This document shows, in pieces, positions 22,797 through 35,165 of a stretch of 64,000 nucleotides of DNA; the first letter of the stretch is position 1, and every line of letters begins with the position of its first letter. The notes under the pieces were generated by a model that saw only the letters and a list, made by a program, of their open reading frames with translations, searched no databases and was not told where the DNA came from. The translations under genes and the position numbers were made by a program. The stretch comes from Topomyia yanbarensis (lineage: Eukaryota > Arthropoda > Insecta > Diptera > Culicidae), in NCBI RefSeq assembly GCF_030247195.1, contig NC_080672.1, positions 32,557,906 to 32,621,905 of the forward strand, read 5' to 3'.

Positions 22797-24453
22797 TATT
22801 TCACAGTGCAGGATGGTAACTGTGAAAAGAATGTGGAATGCAATATAATAGCGAAACTTAGCTTGGATAACGGTATCCAGACAGCTCACGAGAAATAAAA
22901 CACTACATTGCATGTCGAATAACGGTTAACGTGCATACATAAAACGAGAAAAAAGACATGCCTGAACCTCGAAGAGGCAAGATAACCTTGAAAACGGAAT
23001 AGCACTATTCTTTATAACGTTACGCTGCACGGACTGGAAAGATCGACTAATCGGTCCGAGAGTCACCGAACGAATGAATATAAAGCTTTAAAAATCCTAA
23101 CCCCGATTGAAAGTTATACAATACCTCAATGAAAACGTAATTCCACTGCTGCTCGAGTAAGTAAATTATTCGCCCGAGACCGAGCGCTCAGCAAAGGGGA
23201 ATGTGATTGATAAGAAGTTAGCATTTCATACGGTTCGTCTACAGGGAATTCGCTTAGCGCCTCATATGAGTTATACAATAAAGCCACTACAGGTTGTAAT
23301 TGAATAGGATATTTACTCGAAAATGCAGTTAATATATAGTACATATCTGAAAGGCAAAATTAGACGGAATAGCGGAATAATGGTTGAAACCCGCAAGGAA
23401 GGTGATGAGGGACGTGGGTGGTCTCATTTCTACGACGCGCACCTTGATTGATGATTATGACGAAGTTCGTGAGTGTTGCAAGGCAATAAATCATTCTCGG
23501 AATCGTGCGATGATTTAACTTAAGCATTAGGAAGCAATGTCGCATGTAATTTGTTGATTTACTGTTTGATCTGAAGTATTTCAACGCGGAATAGTTTGAA
23601 TACATTAGCTAGATTGTGTTTCTCTGAAATTACATTATTATCGAGAAACCGGTGCCAGCTCGGTTGTGTGTGTGTGTGTTTGTGTACAATGTACATTTAT
23701 TACGAAAGTATGTTTATTCAGTCATGTTTCAATCAACGCCTTGGCTCTTCAAGCACCGACTCGTCAGCTATGGATCAATTTGTCTGCCCCTTTGTGCTCC
23801 GTTCTACGTCGACAGCAATTTCAGAATCCAATTTCTTGTTTATGGATTCATAAAAAACCCACCGGCTTCATCTAAAAACATTCCATCCAGTTTTTCACCC
23901 AAGGCTATTTGGCCCACCCTGCGAAGTAATCAATCAGAAACTTTTTTCTCCAGCATCGTAGAAAGCTTTCTCTCCGTGGAAGCTTCCAGATTGGACGTTC
24001 CGCACACCGGAAGCACGTGTGTATGTTCCGGACGGATGGCGTACGTGGAGGGGTACCAAACGAAGGCAACTACTGCCATGAAGATATTTCCAATCACTTA
24101 CCAAAACATGCCAAAAATATTCATATTTTTCTTCGATGTCACGTGAATCATAGAAAAGACATAACTCCCCGCCAGCCAGTCAACCAGCCGACCAGCACCT
24201 CACATTCCCGCATAGCTTCGTCAAGTCGAAAGATCCTTCGATTTGCACTTGTCTTCCACTACCGCCGAATGGACTCCGTAAGTAGATACAGGGTGGGCGG
24301 AAACGGGGAAAACTCGTAAAATATACACTGCTTTCGGGGCCAAAGTAAAACATTTTCTCTCCAATATGGGAAGTAGGTTAGACATCAATCGGCAACAAAA
24401 AAAAAACTTTCGTCACACTTGCTAATAGAGGGGAACCGAACTCCAATCAACGG

Positions 24454-24507
<54 letters not shown>

Positions 24508-24913
24508 TAAAAGCAACAGCGAATCACACATTCTATCTCCCATGCCACAGTCGTCAAGCTCGTCAAGTGAATAAACATAATCATATTCGCTGCGATTGTG
24601 AGTGGTTTCTGCTTTCATAGTAGGTATGTATTCCAAATACGACTCAGGAGAAGCTGGGCTAGGAAGGGTGGATGCTTTAACGATAAGTGAGTTTTTTTGC
24701 CACTTTCTTGTGCTTATCTAACGCTTTGTATGTGTTTATGGAAAGTTTGGGAGATATGCAATTACTTTTGAAGCTTTGATTATTAAATTTGGAAATAAAT
24801 TTCAGGCAGCCTCTAGATAAGTAATGGATTAAGTTTCGACTTCGTCTCATCAGTATCTGGAGCAACTTTCATAAAATCACAACAGTCTCACAAAACTACA
24901 CTAATACGTTATG
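22797..24913. other. Intergenic with two short microsatellites, no supported gene
   Basis: A TG run is at about 23665-23684 and a GA run at about 24452-24500. Open frames across 23.6-24.3 kb overlap one another in several phases, as expected of chance frames. Confidence 0.4.
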
Positions 24914-25091
24914 TTTTTTTATTTCGATTATAGAGGTTTTAACCTTATGGTTATTCGCCTCCTTTCGGGTTAGAAAAGTCTCTTTAGAAAAATGTCTAAC
25001 CCTATGTGCGGGGTAGGGAATCGAACCCAGGTGAGCTGCGTACAAGGAAGCCGATTTACCATCTACGCTATGCCCGATCCAATACGTTGTG
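24903..25091 (-). mobile_element. tRNA-derived SINE with target duplication (Feilai-like)
   Basis: The body is 24914-25080 on the minus strand. It begins GGATCGGGCATAGCG, has an A-box-like TAGCGTAGATGG (25070-25059) and a good B box GGTTCGATTCC (25027-25017). It then has a tRNA-unrelated region with AACCCGAAAGG and GGTTAAAACCTC and ends in an A tail. The flanks AATACGTTATG (24903-24913) and AATACGTTGTG (25081-25091) are an 11-bp target duplication with one change. The architecture matches mosquito tRNA-derived SINEs such as Feilai; the family name is inferred. Confidence 0.85.
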
Positions 25092-27330
25092 GTCACACGT
25101 ATTTTAACTTTGATTAGAGAGAAAGTTAAGGGCAGTGCGTCCTCATGTTACTAGAGTCAGTTATGCAGGGTGGTGAACCACAAATAAATGACATACGATT
25201 CCCTTAGTCCATTGCAGAAACTTGTTTCCACGAGACGGAATGAGCGGATAAATGGGAATCGAGTTACGTTACAACCGAACATAGTACAATGAACTAGCAG
25301 GTAATCAGCTTTATAGTGCTGGGCAAGATACGAAAATGCATGAACAAGTGACAAATGATCTGTGAGAAGATCTGTGCAGTGAGGAACAAGAAGCGTTTCT
25401 TCAACTACAGCATCATCAACGTGCACGTGCCTAACCGAAAAGAGACGCCTGAACAAGTAACAGGCATTTTACGCGATGCTTGATCATGTGTAGGACAGCT
25501 GCTGCGGCAGGACGTTATAGTTGTATGATTATTCATTACGGATATGGCAGAATCAGAATCAGTAGAACTCTTGCATATTTGCTTAAAAGTATAAAATCGC
25601 GGTGAATACCTTTTAAAACAATCAACCACAACTAGTTGTGCGCTCCTGGCTAAATGGGAATTGAATGAGCAATGCAGCAGTTGCTCCTGCTTCTGCCATT
25701 GCAGCCAAAGACGACCTGAGCCTGATAGGTTAAATCTGTTCGTGATGCTCCCGCACGAGCAGTTAATCCTAATTCAATAGCAATTATCTTATCCCAACCG
25801 TGCGCTTACCATTTCCTGAAAATATAGTAGAAGGTATTAACGCAAACAAAGCGGTCGGGATTGCTAGTCACTCCGGAGGGTGCTTAATCTTTCTTCTATA
25901 AGGTCTTCCAGGTTCAAGTAGAACTGAACCAACCCCATCGAAGTTTAGTTTTAGCTATGTTGTGTGAATTTTGTTTTATTGCACACTATAACCCTTCACC
26001 GTCAGTAACCTTTCGACGTGCTACACGCCACACCGCAAAGCTGTTCTCTTTCTCAAACAGTAATATGCTGAACCTCACCCGTTGCGGTATGCGTCGGCAG
26101 TATTATTGCCATTCTAGCCCTCGGGAACACGTCTGACAGCCGGCAGTCGAAGTGGCAAGAGATCCAATATTCTGGCTCTGCTGGATGCCCTTGCCTAGTT
26201 AAATTAGTATTCACCACCAAACAACAGCTCTCGTGGGCGGCCCCGTCCGGATACGGGGAGGGGATGAGCTAAGCAACAATGCGCATCGATAAACTTTATT
26301 ATATTGCCCTCATTTCTTCTCGTTCTCGGAACCACGGTGTTTCGGTGATTTCCGGATGTGGGGAAGGAGGACGCAGCATATCAAGATGTGGCAAACAGGC
26401 AGGATGGAGGATGAAAGTAGTAATGAATGAAAGCATAAGATGATGAGGCAGGGAATGTTATTATCATTTGATGACTGTTTGGGAACTGGAGCAAGCGATG
26501 CTGATTTACGGAACGAATCTGTTACATAAAAGATTTTTGTGTGAAAATCCACAGCTTGAAGTTAATTAGTTCATGACTGATTGTTTACCATAAATCTGAA
26601 GCCAGGTCTGATTGGATTACTATCCTGGAACACAGCAGTAGGTTGTAAAGCATTAGTGGCATTTGATGGGCGAACCACCCGAAGGGCATCAGAAATGTAC
26701 GCGATTCACAGTCAATCCAACATTTCGATTCAACTTTCAGACTATTAATTAAAACAACAACAACAATCTCGTTTTTTTCGTCGACCTCTGTCTACACAAG
26801 ATTGTTTTGGACAAAAATGCAGTTTTGGTTTGGCAACCCTGCCAACAGGAACTCGTTGTCAGATGCCTTAGTACACGGATTGACTGTGTGCGGGTTAATA
26901 CCACCACTGCCGAAGGTTCATAGCGTCTACCGTCTGGACGTCGTAGTCACGATGTTGCTCGTTTGGCATGCGAGCAACGAGGGATTCATTCGGATGCGCA
27001 GCACCTCTACATATAACCATCCGTATTTGGTTAAGCCACGTAAGTGCTTCCTACTGACGGTGTTCTGCCAGAAATAACTGCCTCGAGGATGGACATCGCC
27101 GTTTTTGGGAACTTTTCAATTTTACCGATTTTCAATAGACTTTAATACAAAATTATCACCATTATTTATGTTAGACGTTTCTGAATCGCCGTGCTAATCT
27201 TAGATAGTTTCGTTACACAGCGGATATTTTTTGATCTTTGAATGACACTTAGCCCCAGATAGTGGATGCTTTTTTTCTTATAATTTCAAAAGGTTTGTAT
27301 CATATTATAGCAGAAATGGGTTTCCCCTCA
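25092..27330. other. Intergenic, no supported gene
   Basis: Moderate GC with scattered short open frames on both strands. I recognise no domain, repeat end or RNA gene. Confidence 0.35.
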
Positions 27331-27334
27331 TATA

Positions 27335-28406
27335 CGGCAAATCCTCATCATTTGGGGCAGCTCGGATATCAATTTCAGAGGCACCGAATTGATGGAATAC
27401 TCCAGCAGTACAAATCTGCCAATACTCAATGTAGGAAACCGCCCAACATTTGCACTAGCTGGCAGAGAAGAGGTGTTAGATGTAACTCCCTGCTCTGGCA
27501 GTATTACGCATGAGTTTGCAAACTGGTTTGTACCAAATGAGCTCGAACCGTTGTTATACGATCATAAGAACATCGTCTTTGATCTACGAACTGGGACCTC
27601 TACGAAAAGGCTTTGGCGACTAGGTTTCAGGGGTATTTTCCAACGATTGAATCTCCAAGTGACTTGTATAGGGTCGTGGATAAAACAAACTCACTCATAG
27701 TAGCAGCGCACTAAGAGGCTTGCCCGCTTCTAATACCGAACTTGTTCGACTCAAAAAGTGATGTAGAAGAGCTTGAAATCGCAGACGCAGGAACGGTTCG
27801 GCGGCATTTAAGTTGGCTTGCAAAGCATACAGAAATGCCCTTCGATCCTCTGAGCGAAGTGGTTGGAAAAACCTCTACACAAATATCTGCAGTCTCGACT
27901 AGACTAGCAGATTAATTAAGTTACTTTCGAAATCGAAAGACTTTCATGCCAGTTTGATTAGAACTGCTAATGGTGAAAACTCGTCTGACGAAGATGTAGT
28001 AATCAACTGAATAAAGCACAAGATTCGCTCTTGGGCTGCATCCGAACATGCCAACCATTGGCGTAGCTTGCAAATTTGCATTCAAACAATTTTTCTGACG
28101 GATGTGGGTCCGAAAATGTCAAAGAATTTGCTGCATTTTTTCAATCGCAGTATTCTAGTCAGAGTACTGACTGGATATTGCAAACTGGATTATAACATGG
28201 CTACTGTTCAGCGTGATGAGTATTATTCATGTGATCTTTGTGAATCTGATAACGGAACATCATATCATTTGATATGTAACTGCCATGCAGTAATGCAATT
28301 GCGTATCCGGATTTTTAATTCTCCATACATAGATGAATCTATGTACAGAGAGCTGAAACTCAAGGATATGATATTGTTCCTAAACCAGTGTGGTGAAAAT
28401 CAATAG
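27335..28406 (+). pseudogene. I/LOA/Outcast-group retrotransposon ORF2, endonuclease joined to the C terminus by internal deletion
   Basis: From about 27344 the sequence reads the late part of an AP-type endonuclease: SDINFRGTELMEYSSSTNLP, ILNVGNRPTF, REEVLDVT, and LLYDHKNIVF in place of the usual SLSDH signature. A one-base slip near 27355 separates it from an HH pair upstream. A linker follows to about 27990. The frame at 28068-28406 is the extreme C terminus: LTGYCKLDYNM, CDLCESDNGTSYHLICNC (a C-C-H-C cluster), then LKLKDMILFLNQCG. The whole reverse transcriptase and RNase H are missing between them. Confidence 0.8.
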
Positions 28407-29177
28407 TTTAAGCCGTATCTGAATGACAATATCTCTTCGGGGGTGTTGTCATTATGTTATATCAGTATCCGCTCGGGGGTGTTGATATATCCACTCACAT
28501 GGGTCGATGGAACACTTTTTCCCCGACTGGGTAGTAAGATTCGAAATCATTTCTACCCGTACTGATGAATATTCAGACAGGGCGTGTGTAAGTAAAAATG
28601 AAAATTCTCTGATAATAGCTGGTGGTCATTTGAAAACATCATTTTTAACGGGCTATATGACCAACGGCTCTGCGAAAATGTGTTTGTTGATTACTGATAC
28701 TAGATGGAGCATTTGTACAGCTAAGTACCAATTAATCCTTCCTTTTACATTTCGTTGCATTAATTTGCTTTCCCTGTGATAGAACTTTCTTTAGTTGGTA
28801 CGGAAGCCCGCATGATAGTGTTGACTAATTGGCAGGTATCTCCGGCGACCGACATCTTTTCACGTTTAATGGAGGTCGATTCGAATTCCGAAAACAAAAA
28901 TACCTCCTTTTCAATACAAACCATATCTATTTAATACATCCGGCTCCTAAATAGTCTACTTCCGGAACAAAGATAAACCATTTAGAATCATTGATATATC
29001 GTGTGATCTAACTAAACAACACTCGGGCGTGTACGAAGAAGTATTTTGTCTACGTACCCACCCGGAAAGTAAAGATTAATGGTGCAGTCTCGGAGAGGGA
29101 CCTTCATTGTGAAATATGGAGTTGGCTCCTTCCAGAACCCTTCGCTTCAGTCAGTGAAAATTTTGGTATGAAAACAA
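28407..29177. other. Retrotransposon 3' UTR then intergenic
   Basis: Immediately after the stop, GGGGGTGTTGTCATTATG and GGGGGTGTTGATATATC form a short direct repeat (about 28438 and 28474), probably in the element's 3' UTR. Nothing else is recognised. Confidence 0.4.
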
Positions 29178-29518
29178 TTGCGTTCAGCAAAACTCGAGGA
29201 GTATAAGACAACAACTTATTTTCCATCTGCCTCATTTCGAGCCTTTCGCTGGATGTGTTTTTCCAAACATTGTTTTTTTAGCGGAGCTGGTCAACCTGTT
29301 TTGTGTCTCGGGGCTTGCACTGCCTTCGTTGCAAACAATGGAGCCGTAGAGTTACCCATTGTAGAAACAAGGCACGGTGTGCAAAATGCGAAGAGAATCA
29401 TGAAAGGTTTTGCTTCTGTAGAGAGACTCCGTATGAACTGTCGACATATCCCGCATATAAATTAAAAGGGGAAAAACTGGATCATTCTTTTGAGGAACGC
29501 TCAGAGAAGAAATGCTAA
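29178..29518 (+). pseudogene. Retrotransposon ORF1 (gag-like) zinc-knuckle scrap
   Basis: In one frame the sequence reads CLRCKQWSRRVTHC followed by RCAKCEENHERFC, a pair of Cys/His clusters resembling the tandem CCHC knuckles of non-LTR ORF1 proteins. An adjacent frame covers 29178-29465, so a frameshift lies upstream. It follows the ORF2 remnant at 27.3-28.4 kb on the same strand. Since ORF1 precedes ORF2 in an intact element, this is a separate copy. Confidence 0.6.
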
Positions 29519-29636
29519 AGAGGGCTACGCCTCCGGCCACGACTAATTGTTACGGTCCAAGTGCAAAATCTGACATTTCCATTGAGGGAACATCTTCTAA
29601 TGTGCCTATAAATTTTGGAAAATCATTTCCTCTTAT

Positions 29637-29970
29637 AATAGAATAATAGAATAATAGAATAATAGAATAATAGAATAATAGAATAATAGAATAATAGAAT
29701 AATAGAATAATAGAATAATAGAATAATAGAATAATAGAATAATATAATAATAGAATAATAGAATAATAGAATAATAGAATAATAGAATAATAGAATAATA
29801 GAATAATAGAATAATAGAATAATAGAATAATAGAATAATAGAATAATAGAATAATAGAATAATAGAATAATAGAATAATAGAATAATAGAATAATAGAAT
29901 AATAGAATAATAGAATAATAGAATAATAGAATAATAGAATAATAGAATAATAGAATAATATAATAATAAT
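29637..29970. repeat. 8-bp tandem array, about 41 units
   Basis: The unit GAATAATA repeats nearly perfectly, with a TATAATAA interruption at about 29742 and a decayed end at 29958-29970. It is bordered by retrotransposon debris. Confidence 0.95.
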
Positions 29971-30089
29971 AGCTTCCTCGGAAAGGGCTGAGAGTGTCCC
30001 TTGATGGGTGCTGTTACAAAACGGACGTAAGTTTGCCAGTCCTATTATTTGCTAGGTTTTACACAACGCATTTGCATTATGCAATTCAT

Positions 30090-30263
30090 TTGATTAATGA
30101 AACAGAGTTGTATTAAGTCTAAGAAAGTTGTTTCGTGGTTTTTACAAAAAACTCACAATGAAAATTAAAACGTTTCATCATATGTACGAAAATTTTTCAT
30201 ATTTTACGAAAATTTTGTATAATAAACCTATTCTAACAGATTTACGAATAGATTCTCTCAGTG
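30090..30263. repeat. Dispersed repeat ending in TCAGTG, copy 2
   Basis: Partner of 22600-22796 in the same orientation: ATGTACGAAAA, AGATTTACGAATA and GATTCTCTCAGTG. Confidence 0.5.
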
Positions 30264-30486
30264 CTATGGGTGGTATTTCCATTATTTGATGCGATTGCCA
30301 TGGACCACGATATTAGAAAATAGAACAACAATTGCTAATGGAACGGTTCATTGGAGACGTATCAAGGGCGAGTAGATGTCTCTAACGTTTTGAAAATTTT
30401 GACTTTGCAATCGAGGCAATAAATTTGAATTCACGGTGTATCTGGGACGAAAACAGTTGGCTTGGCATTATCATTTAATTCAATTC

Positions 30487-30673
30487 TGAGCGGACACTTG
30501 AACCGAAAGGAGCACAAACAACACTTCATAAAAACTTCCAGTTACTTTCTATATTTATAACCTTACATTTTTGATCTGTACACGTTGAAAGCTAGAATTG
30601 AACTGATGCCTTCTGCTCTCACTTCTCCTCTAATTAACATAAAAAACGACGCCTTCAATGGTGCGTGTGAAAT
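30487..30673 (-). mobile_element. BEL/Pao LTR fragment
   Basis: About 187 bp matching 34865-35051 of the complete LTR, with ACTTGAACCGAAAGGA at one side and AAAAAACGACGCCTTCAAT at the other. The LTR's inner half is missing. It lies about 4.2 kb from the complete LTR in the same orientation. Confidence 0.75.
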
Positions 30674-31160
30674 GGGCAATTTAATTCATTTAATTCGTTT
30701 TATTAATTTGATTTAATTATTTTATTATAATTTTATTCTTTTTACTAATTACATTAATTTTATTAATTATATTAATTTTAATAATTTAATTTTTTTTAAT
30801 CTTGTTAATATCATTAGTTTTATTAATTTCATAATTATTATTAATTTTATTCGTTTGATTCATTTTAGTCATTATTATTTTGATCGTTTTATTAATTTTT
30901 TTAATTTTTTACATTTCAATCATTCACTAAGCTTCTTCATTTTATTAATATTATTAATTCTGTTCACTAATCTATTTTATTCATTTCATCCAATTTGTAA
31001 ATTAAATTTATCCAATTATTTTGTAACTTTTTTGAATTCTTCTAATTTTTAATTGATGAGCTGAACTAATTTGATTGAATTTTTATTCATTTGGTTTACG
31101 AATTTAATAACTTTCTGTCATTTTATGCATCATTATTTTTTTTAATTTAATTCGTTTTAT
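30674..31160. repeat. Low-complexity T/A-rich tract
   Basis: A degenerate array built from TTTTATTAATTT-like words over almost 500 bp. No gene. Confidence 0.8.
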
Positions 31161-31516
31161 TAATTTTCTATCAGTTATTCAGACCGTTCGAGGTTTTCTT
31201 CGTACAAGATACTATGTCCATCCCACTTTAATTGTGGGCCTAATTCGCATGTCTTCTGCAAACTCATGAATGATCCAACCGTGATATGTGTAAGGAATCT
31301 CTCACTGCTAGGTAGATTAAGTCAGACGTAAGACAGTAATTCGCATTGCGTCATTCGGATCGTTCGGATGTGTATTGAGAGAAATTCGGCGTGTCGGATC
31401 GAAACAAAACAGACGCTGCTGTGCCGTGTACTAAATAATAAAATAAAGAAACTTATGTGGACTTTTGCTCTCAAGATTTTTCACATTCTTTGTGTTAGCA
31501 GTTTAGGTGTTCTGAA

Positions 31517-34500
31517 ATTTATTTTATTTATTTATTTTATGCATATGTCTTCGACTATTAATCGCACAGACTGGCTTATCAACTAATCCTAATACTAAAA
31601 GTACATCTTGCAACATTAAAATCGAAAAAACATGAAACTGTATTAAACACACGACAACATACATTTAACGGGTTGTTTCGTCCGAATTGTGTACGGCACA
31701 ACGGTAAACGGAAAAAGTCCACTTGACGTGTTTGTCTTCTAGGTGCATTGAAATTAAGTTGACCCAAGAGTTGGCTACTTTCAATGTTCCCGTCCAGGAT
31801 GTCGAAAATAAGCATTCGTTGATGTTTTATTCTCCTGTCAGCAAGCGTAGGCAGGTGGATTAATGCGCAACGTTGCACATATGGCGGTAAACGAACTGGG
31901 TCGGTTCAAGGTAAAAGGCGAAGAGAATACCTGATGAAACATTTCTGCACCCTCTCAATGCTGTTAATGTGAACACCGTGATAAGGAGCCCAAACAGGAA
32001 CGGCATACTCCAAGATGCTGCGTACCAGCGAACAATAAAGCGTTTTCAAACTGTACACATTCTGGAACGACTGAGTGTTTCGCCTTAAAAATCTAACATG
32101 TAGAAAGCTTTGGCGGTAGTAGACGCTACATGCTCGGAGAAAGTTAACTTGCTGTTCAAATAAACTCCCAAATCTTTGATGACGAAGTTGCGGTGTACGT
32201 TGGCTGACGACATTTTATAGTTAAACATGTTCGGTGATAGGATCCGAGTAAATGTAATCACGCTGCATTTTTCTATATTCACCTCCATTCCATTGATGGT
32301 GCACCAATTTAACAAAGCGTCAATGTCTAGCTGAAGTAATTTACAATCCTCCAAAGATTTTATAAGTCGGTAGAATTTCAAATCATCGGCAAACATAGAT
32401 TTCGGAGATTTTAAAACCGTGCCAAGATCATTTATAAACAAAATGAAGAGCAATGGTTCAAGATGACTGCCTTGTGGCACACCAGAACAGATATCAAAAG
32501 GCGTAGAAAGTGTATCGCCTAATCGAACAAAGGCGCTTCGTCCTGCGAGATAAGAAGCAATCCAATCCGTTAACCAGTCCGGAAATCCAATGCGTTTAAG
32601 CTTCTCGACAGCAAGGCAATGCGGAACACGGTCTTGTTGTCTCTTGTCAAGTTTGTCGATGATGGTGGATACATACGCCATAAGGTTTGTGGTTATAGAT
32701 CGTTTACTGACGAAGCCATGTTGTTCCTCAACGATTATATGACGCACAACAATGTCGTATATCAATCGTTCAAATACCTTCGGGAGGCAGCTGAGAATCG
32801 ATATCGCCCGATAGTTCTCCACATCATGAACGCTACCACTCTTGTGCACAGGTGTGATAGCAGCAGATTTCCAGTAACTAGGAAAAATAGCGTCAGTCAA
32901 CGATCGATTGAAAATAACGGACACTGGCAATGCGAGAGAGTCCGCACAGTTTTGGATGAACGATGGTGGTAAATGATCGGGTCCCGCTCCCTTGGTCGCA
33001 TCTAAAGACTGCAACTTGACGAGAACATCCTCACGAGAGAAAATAATATGAGATAAATTCAGGTTGTGCAGCGGCAAAGTGTTCAGGTACGATTCCAAGA
33101 AAGGTGGTGAGTTATTACTTAACACGCTTTGGAAGAAAGTCGAGAACATGCTTGCGGCATCCAATGACATAGCAACTTCCTTTATAGCGAACATTAAGGG
33201 GTATTCCTTTCGAGCTCCTACGACTGTTGACGAACGACCAGAAGGATTTAGGATCACGTTGAATATTGCTTTCGATGCGTTGAATATAGTTGCGATAGCA
33301 TTGTGCGTGCAAATTGTTGTATTGACCCTCCAAATCACGGAGTTCGGCTTTGTGCAATGTGCTCCTGGACTTCAGGTATCTTTTCCTCGCTTTCCTTACC
33401 CGGTTTTTAAAGTTCTTCAATTCCGCATCAAACCATGGCTGATTCTCCCTTCTCCTAGTACGCGTTCTAATTGGAACAATTCGTCGCATTATTTCGTAAA
33501 GTGTGTCATAAAACGCAGTGACAGCATCATCAACCGAACCAGCAGTAAGAATTTCGTCCCATTGAATATTCGCTACCTCAGAATTCAACACTGAAAAATC
33601 ACACCGATTGAAGTCAAAATCGCAATCGACTGCAGTATCGACACATTCCGTATCCAAATCTAATATCATTATGAACGGTCTGTGATGCGAATCAACTCTC
33701 ATCAACGGCAAAGGGGGCTCAGTTAGCTCAAACATGCTCGGCTTATTAACAAAAACAAGATCAAGTAATCTATTGTTGTCATTTTCGAGATAATTGATTT
33801 GTTTCAATCCGGAAGAAACAACAAATTCAACAAGAGACACTTCTCGTTCAGAGGTTGCATTGCTGGGTAGAAAAGCATCTATATCATTGTCATATAGCCA
33901 GTTCAGATGAGGAACGTTATAATCTCCAACAACGACAATAGTATCACACTCAGCCGCTCGATCGCTTATTTGCTGTATGCATGAAGCGTGCTTTTGGTAT
34001 AAGTCGATTTCAGAATTGGGAGGAATATAAACGGTACATATATAGAGACAGCCCGTATTTAATTTGACTTGGACAACTATTTGTTCCAAGCTATCATCAT
34101 CGATGAGGGAAATTGTGCTGCTGTTTAAATGATTTTTTACACCTACCATAACACCGCCGCCACGCTGGTGAGTGCTGGTACGAGGGTTACGATCTCATCG
34201 ATGAAGCGTATAGTCAGAAGTTAGTTCAGCATTCAAAAATTTATCATTCAACCAAGTCTCGGTAAATACAATAATATCGTACTCACAGATGGAAAGTGCC
34301 CCATACAAGGATCTAATTTTTGTTCGGAGACCTCTCACGTTCTGATAGAACAGAGTAAACGGATGGCGTATGGATGTATTTCTAGACAGCTGATCCGGAG
34401 TCAGAATGTGGGCAGAATAAGAGAGATGGTCAGGAGTAATTTCACTATTATTGGCCGATTTTTGGTTGAATACGAAACGGGGTACGGTGGTTTGAGGGAC

Positions 34501-34560
34501 GAAAGTCAAACTGCCGGAAAATAATTCCTCTTTGCCATGTTGACGCTGAGAGGGCAGCAT
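31517..34560 (-). mobile_element. Jockey/CR1-like non-LTR retrotransposon A, near full-length ORF2
   Basis: This is an AP-endonuclease-type non-LTR element on the minus strand, lacking a recognisable ORF1. The coding part runs from 34560 to 31579. It is followed by a short 3' UTR and an AATAAATAAATAAAA-like tail at about 31540-31517. The 5' limit is unclear. No target duplication was identified. LTR fragments of a BEL/Pao element lie on both sides. Confidence 0.8.
31579..34560 (-). pseudogene. ORF2 of retrotransposon A: endonuclease plus reverse transcriptase, broken
   Basis: ORF2 proteins nick target DNA and copy the element RNA into it. From the N terminus: endonuclease with FYQNVRGLRTK and TETWLND (34560-34195), then after a break GDYNVPHLNW and DSHHRPFIM (34149 onward). 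The reverse transcriptase has ENYRAISILS, EEQHGFVSKRSITTN and FADDLKFYR (32393-32367, the catalytic Asp pair). The expected first catalytic Asp segment (motif A) is deleted: the frame jumps from LDKRQQ straight to DRVPHCL near 32630. The C-terminal region continues in another frame (31878-31579) with RCALIHLPTLADRR. At least three frame changes and the motif A deletion make it non-functional. Confidence 0.85.
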
Positions 34561-34864
34561 CTTTCGGGTGCGGTCCGATTCCGACTTTGAATGATATGAA
34601 AGTCAATTCTTAAAGCTTTTTACCTTTTGGAACTAATTTCATCACATCCACAGTCTCATCGGAGTTAAGATTCTGCTTGACTAATTCGGCAATTTGGATA
34701 TCCGTAGCTTCTGGAGAGAACCCGGAGAGATAAAGCCAAAACATTTCTGCTCCATTTTTCAACCGAGAAAACCAGTCTCCGACCACAATTCGTATCGGCC
34801 GATTGCAATGCTGTCTGTTCGCTCAGTAGACTGTATACGCGGATCGAGGATAATTCTGGAAATC

Positions 34865-35165
34865 TGGGCAGACACTTGAACCGAAAGGAACACTAAAAAC
34901 ATTTAATAAAAACTTCAAGTTACTTTTTATATTTATTTACCTTACATTTTTATCTGTACACATTGAAGGTTAGAATTGAACTGATGCCTTCTGCTCACAC
35001 TTCTGCACTATTTAACATAAAAAACGACGCCTTCAATCACGCGTGTGAAATTTGTGCACTTGTTTCGACCACCAGGGGTTGTCGTGTTGCTGTCATTATC
35101 ACGGTAGACACGCAGGGTGTGCATCAATTTTTATAACACCATCATTCGATATGTCGGCTCTAACA
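34865..35165 (-). mobile_element. Complete LTR of a BEL/Pao retrotransposon
   Basis: The 301 bp segment begins TGTTAGAGCC (minus, at 35165) and ends TCTGCCCA (at 34865), i.e. TG...CA. It contains a poly(A)-signal-like AATAAATATAAAAAG. It sits directly after a polypurine tract and degraded integrase sequence, so it is the 3' LTR. Confidence 0.8.

Noticed and set aside
23652..24146. 164-codon plus-strand frame
   Set aside because: Starts in a TG microsatellite, overlaps other open frames and has no recognisable domain.
24941..25080. Possible tRNA gene (A and B boxes)
   Set aside because: The body continues into a tRNA-unrelated region with an A tail and is flanked by an 11-bp duplication, so it is a SINE.
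29637..29970. Regularly repeated array resembling a CRISPR
   Set aside because: Pure 8-bp tandem repeat without spacers, in a eukaryotic context.
33064..33594. 176-codon plus-strand frame
   Set aside because: Exact antisense of the retrotransposon A endonuclease/reverse transcriptase region.
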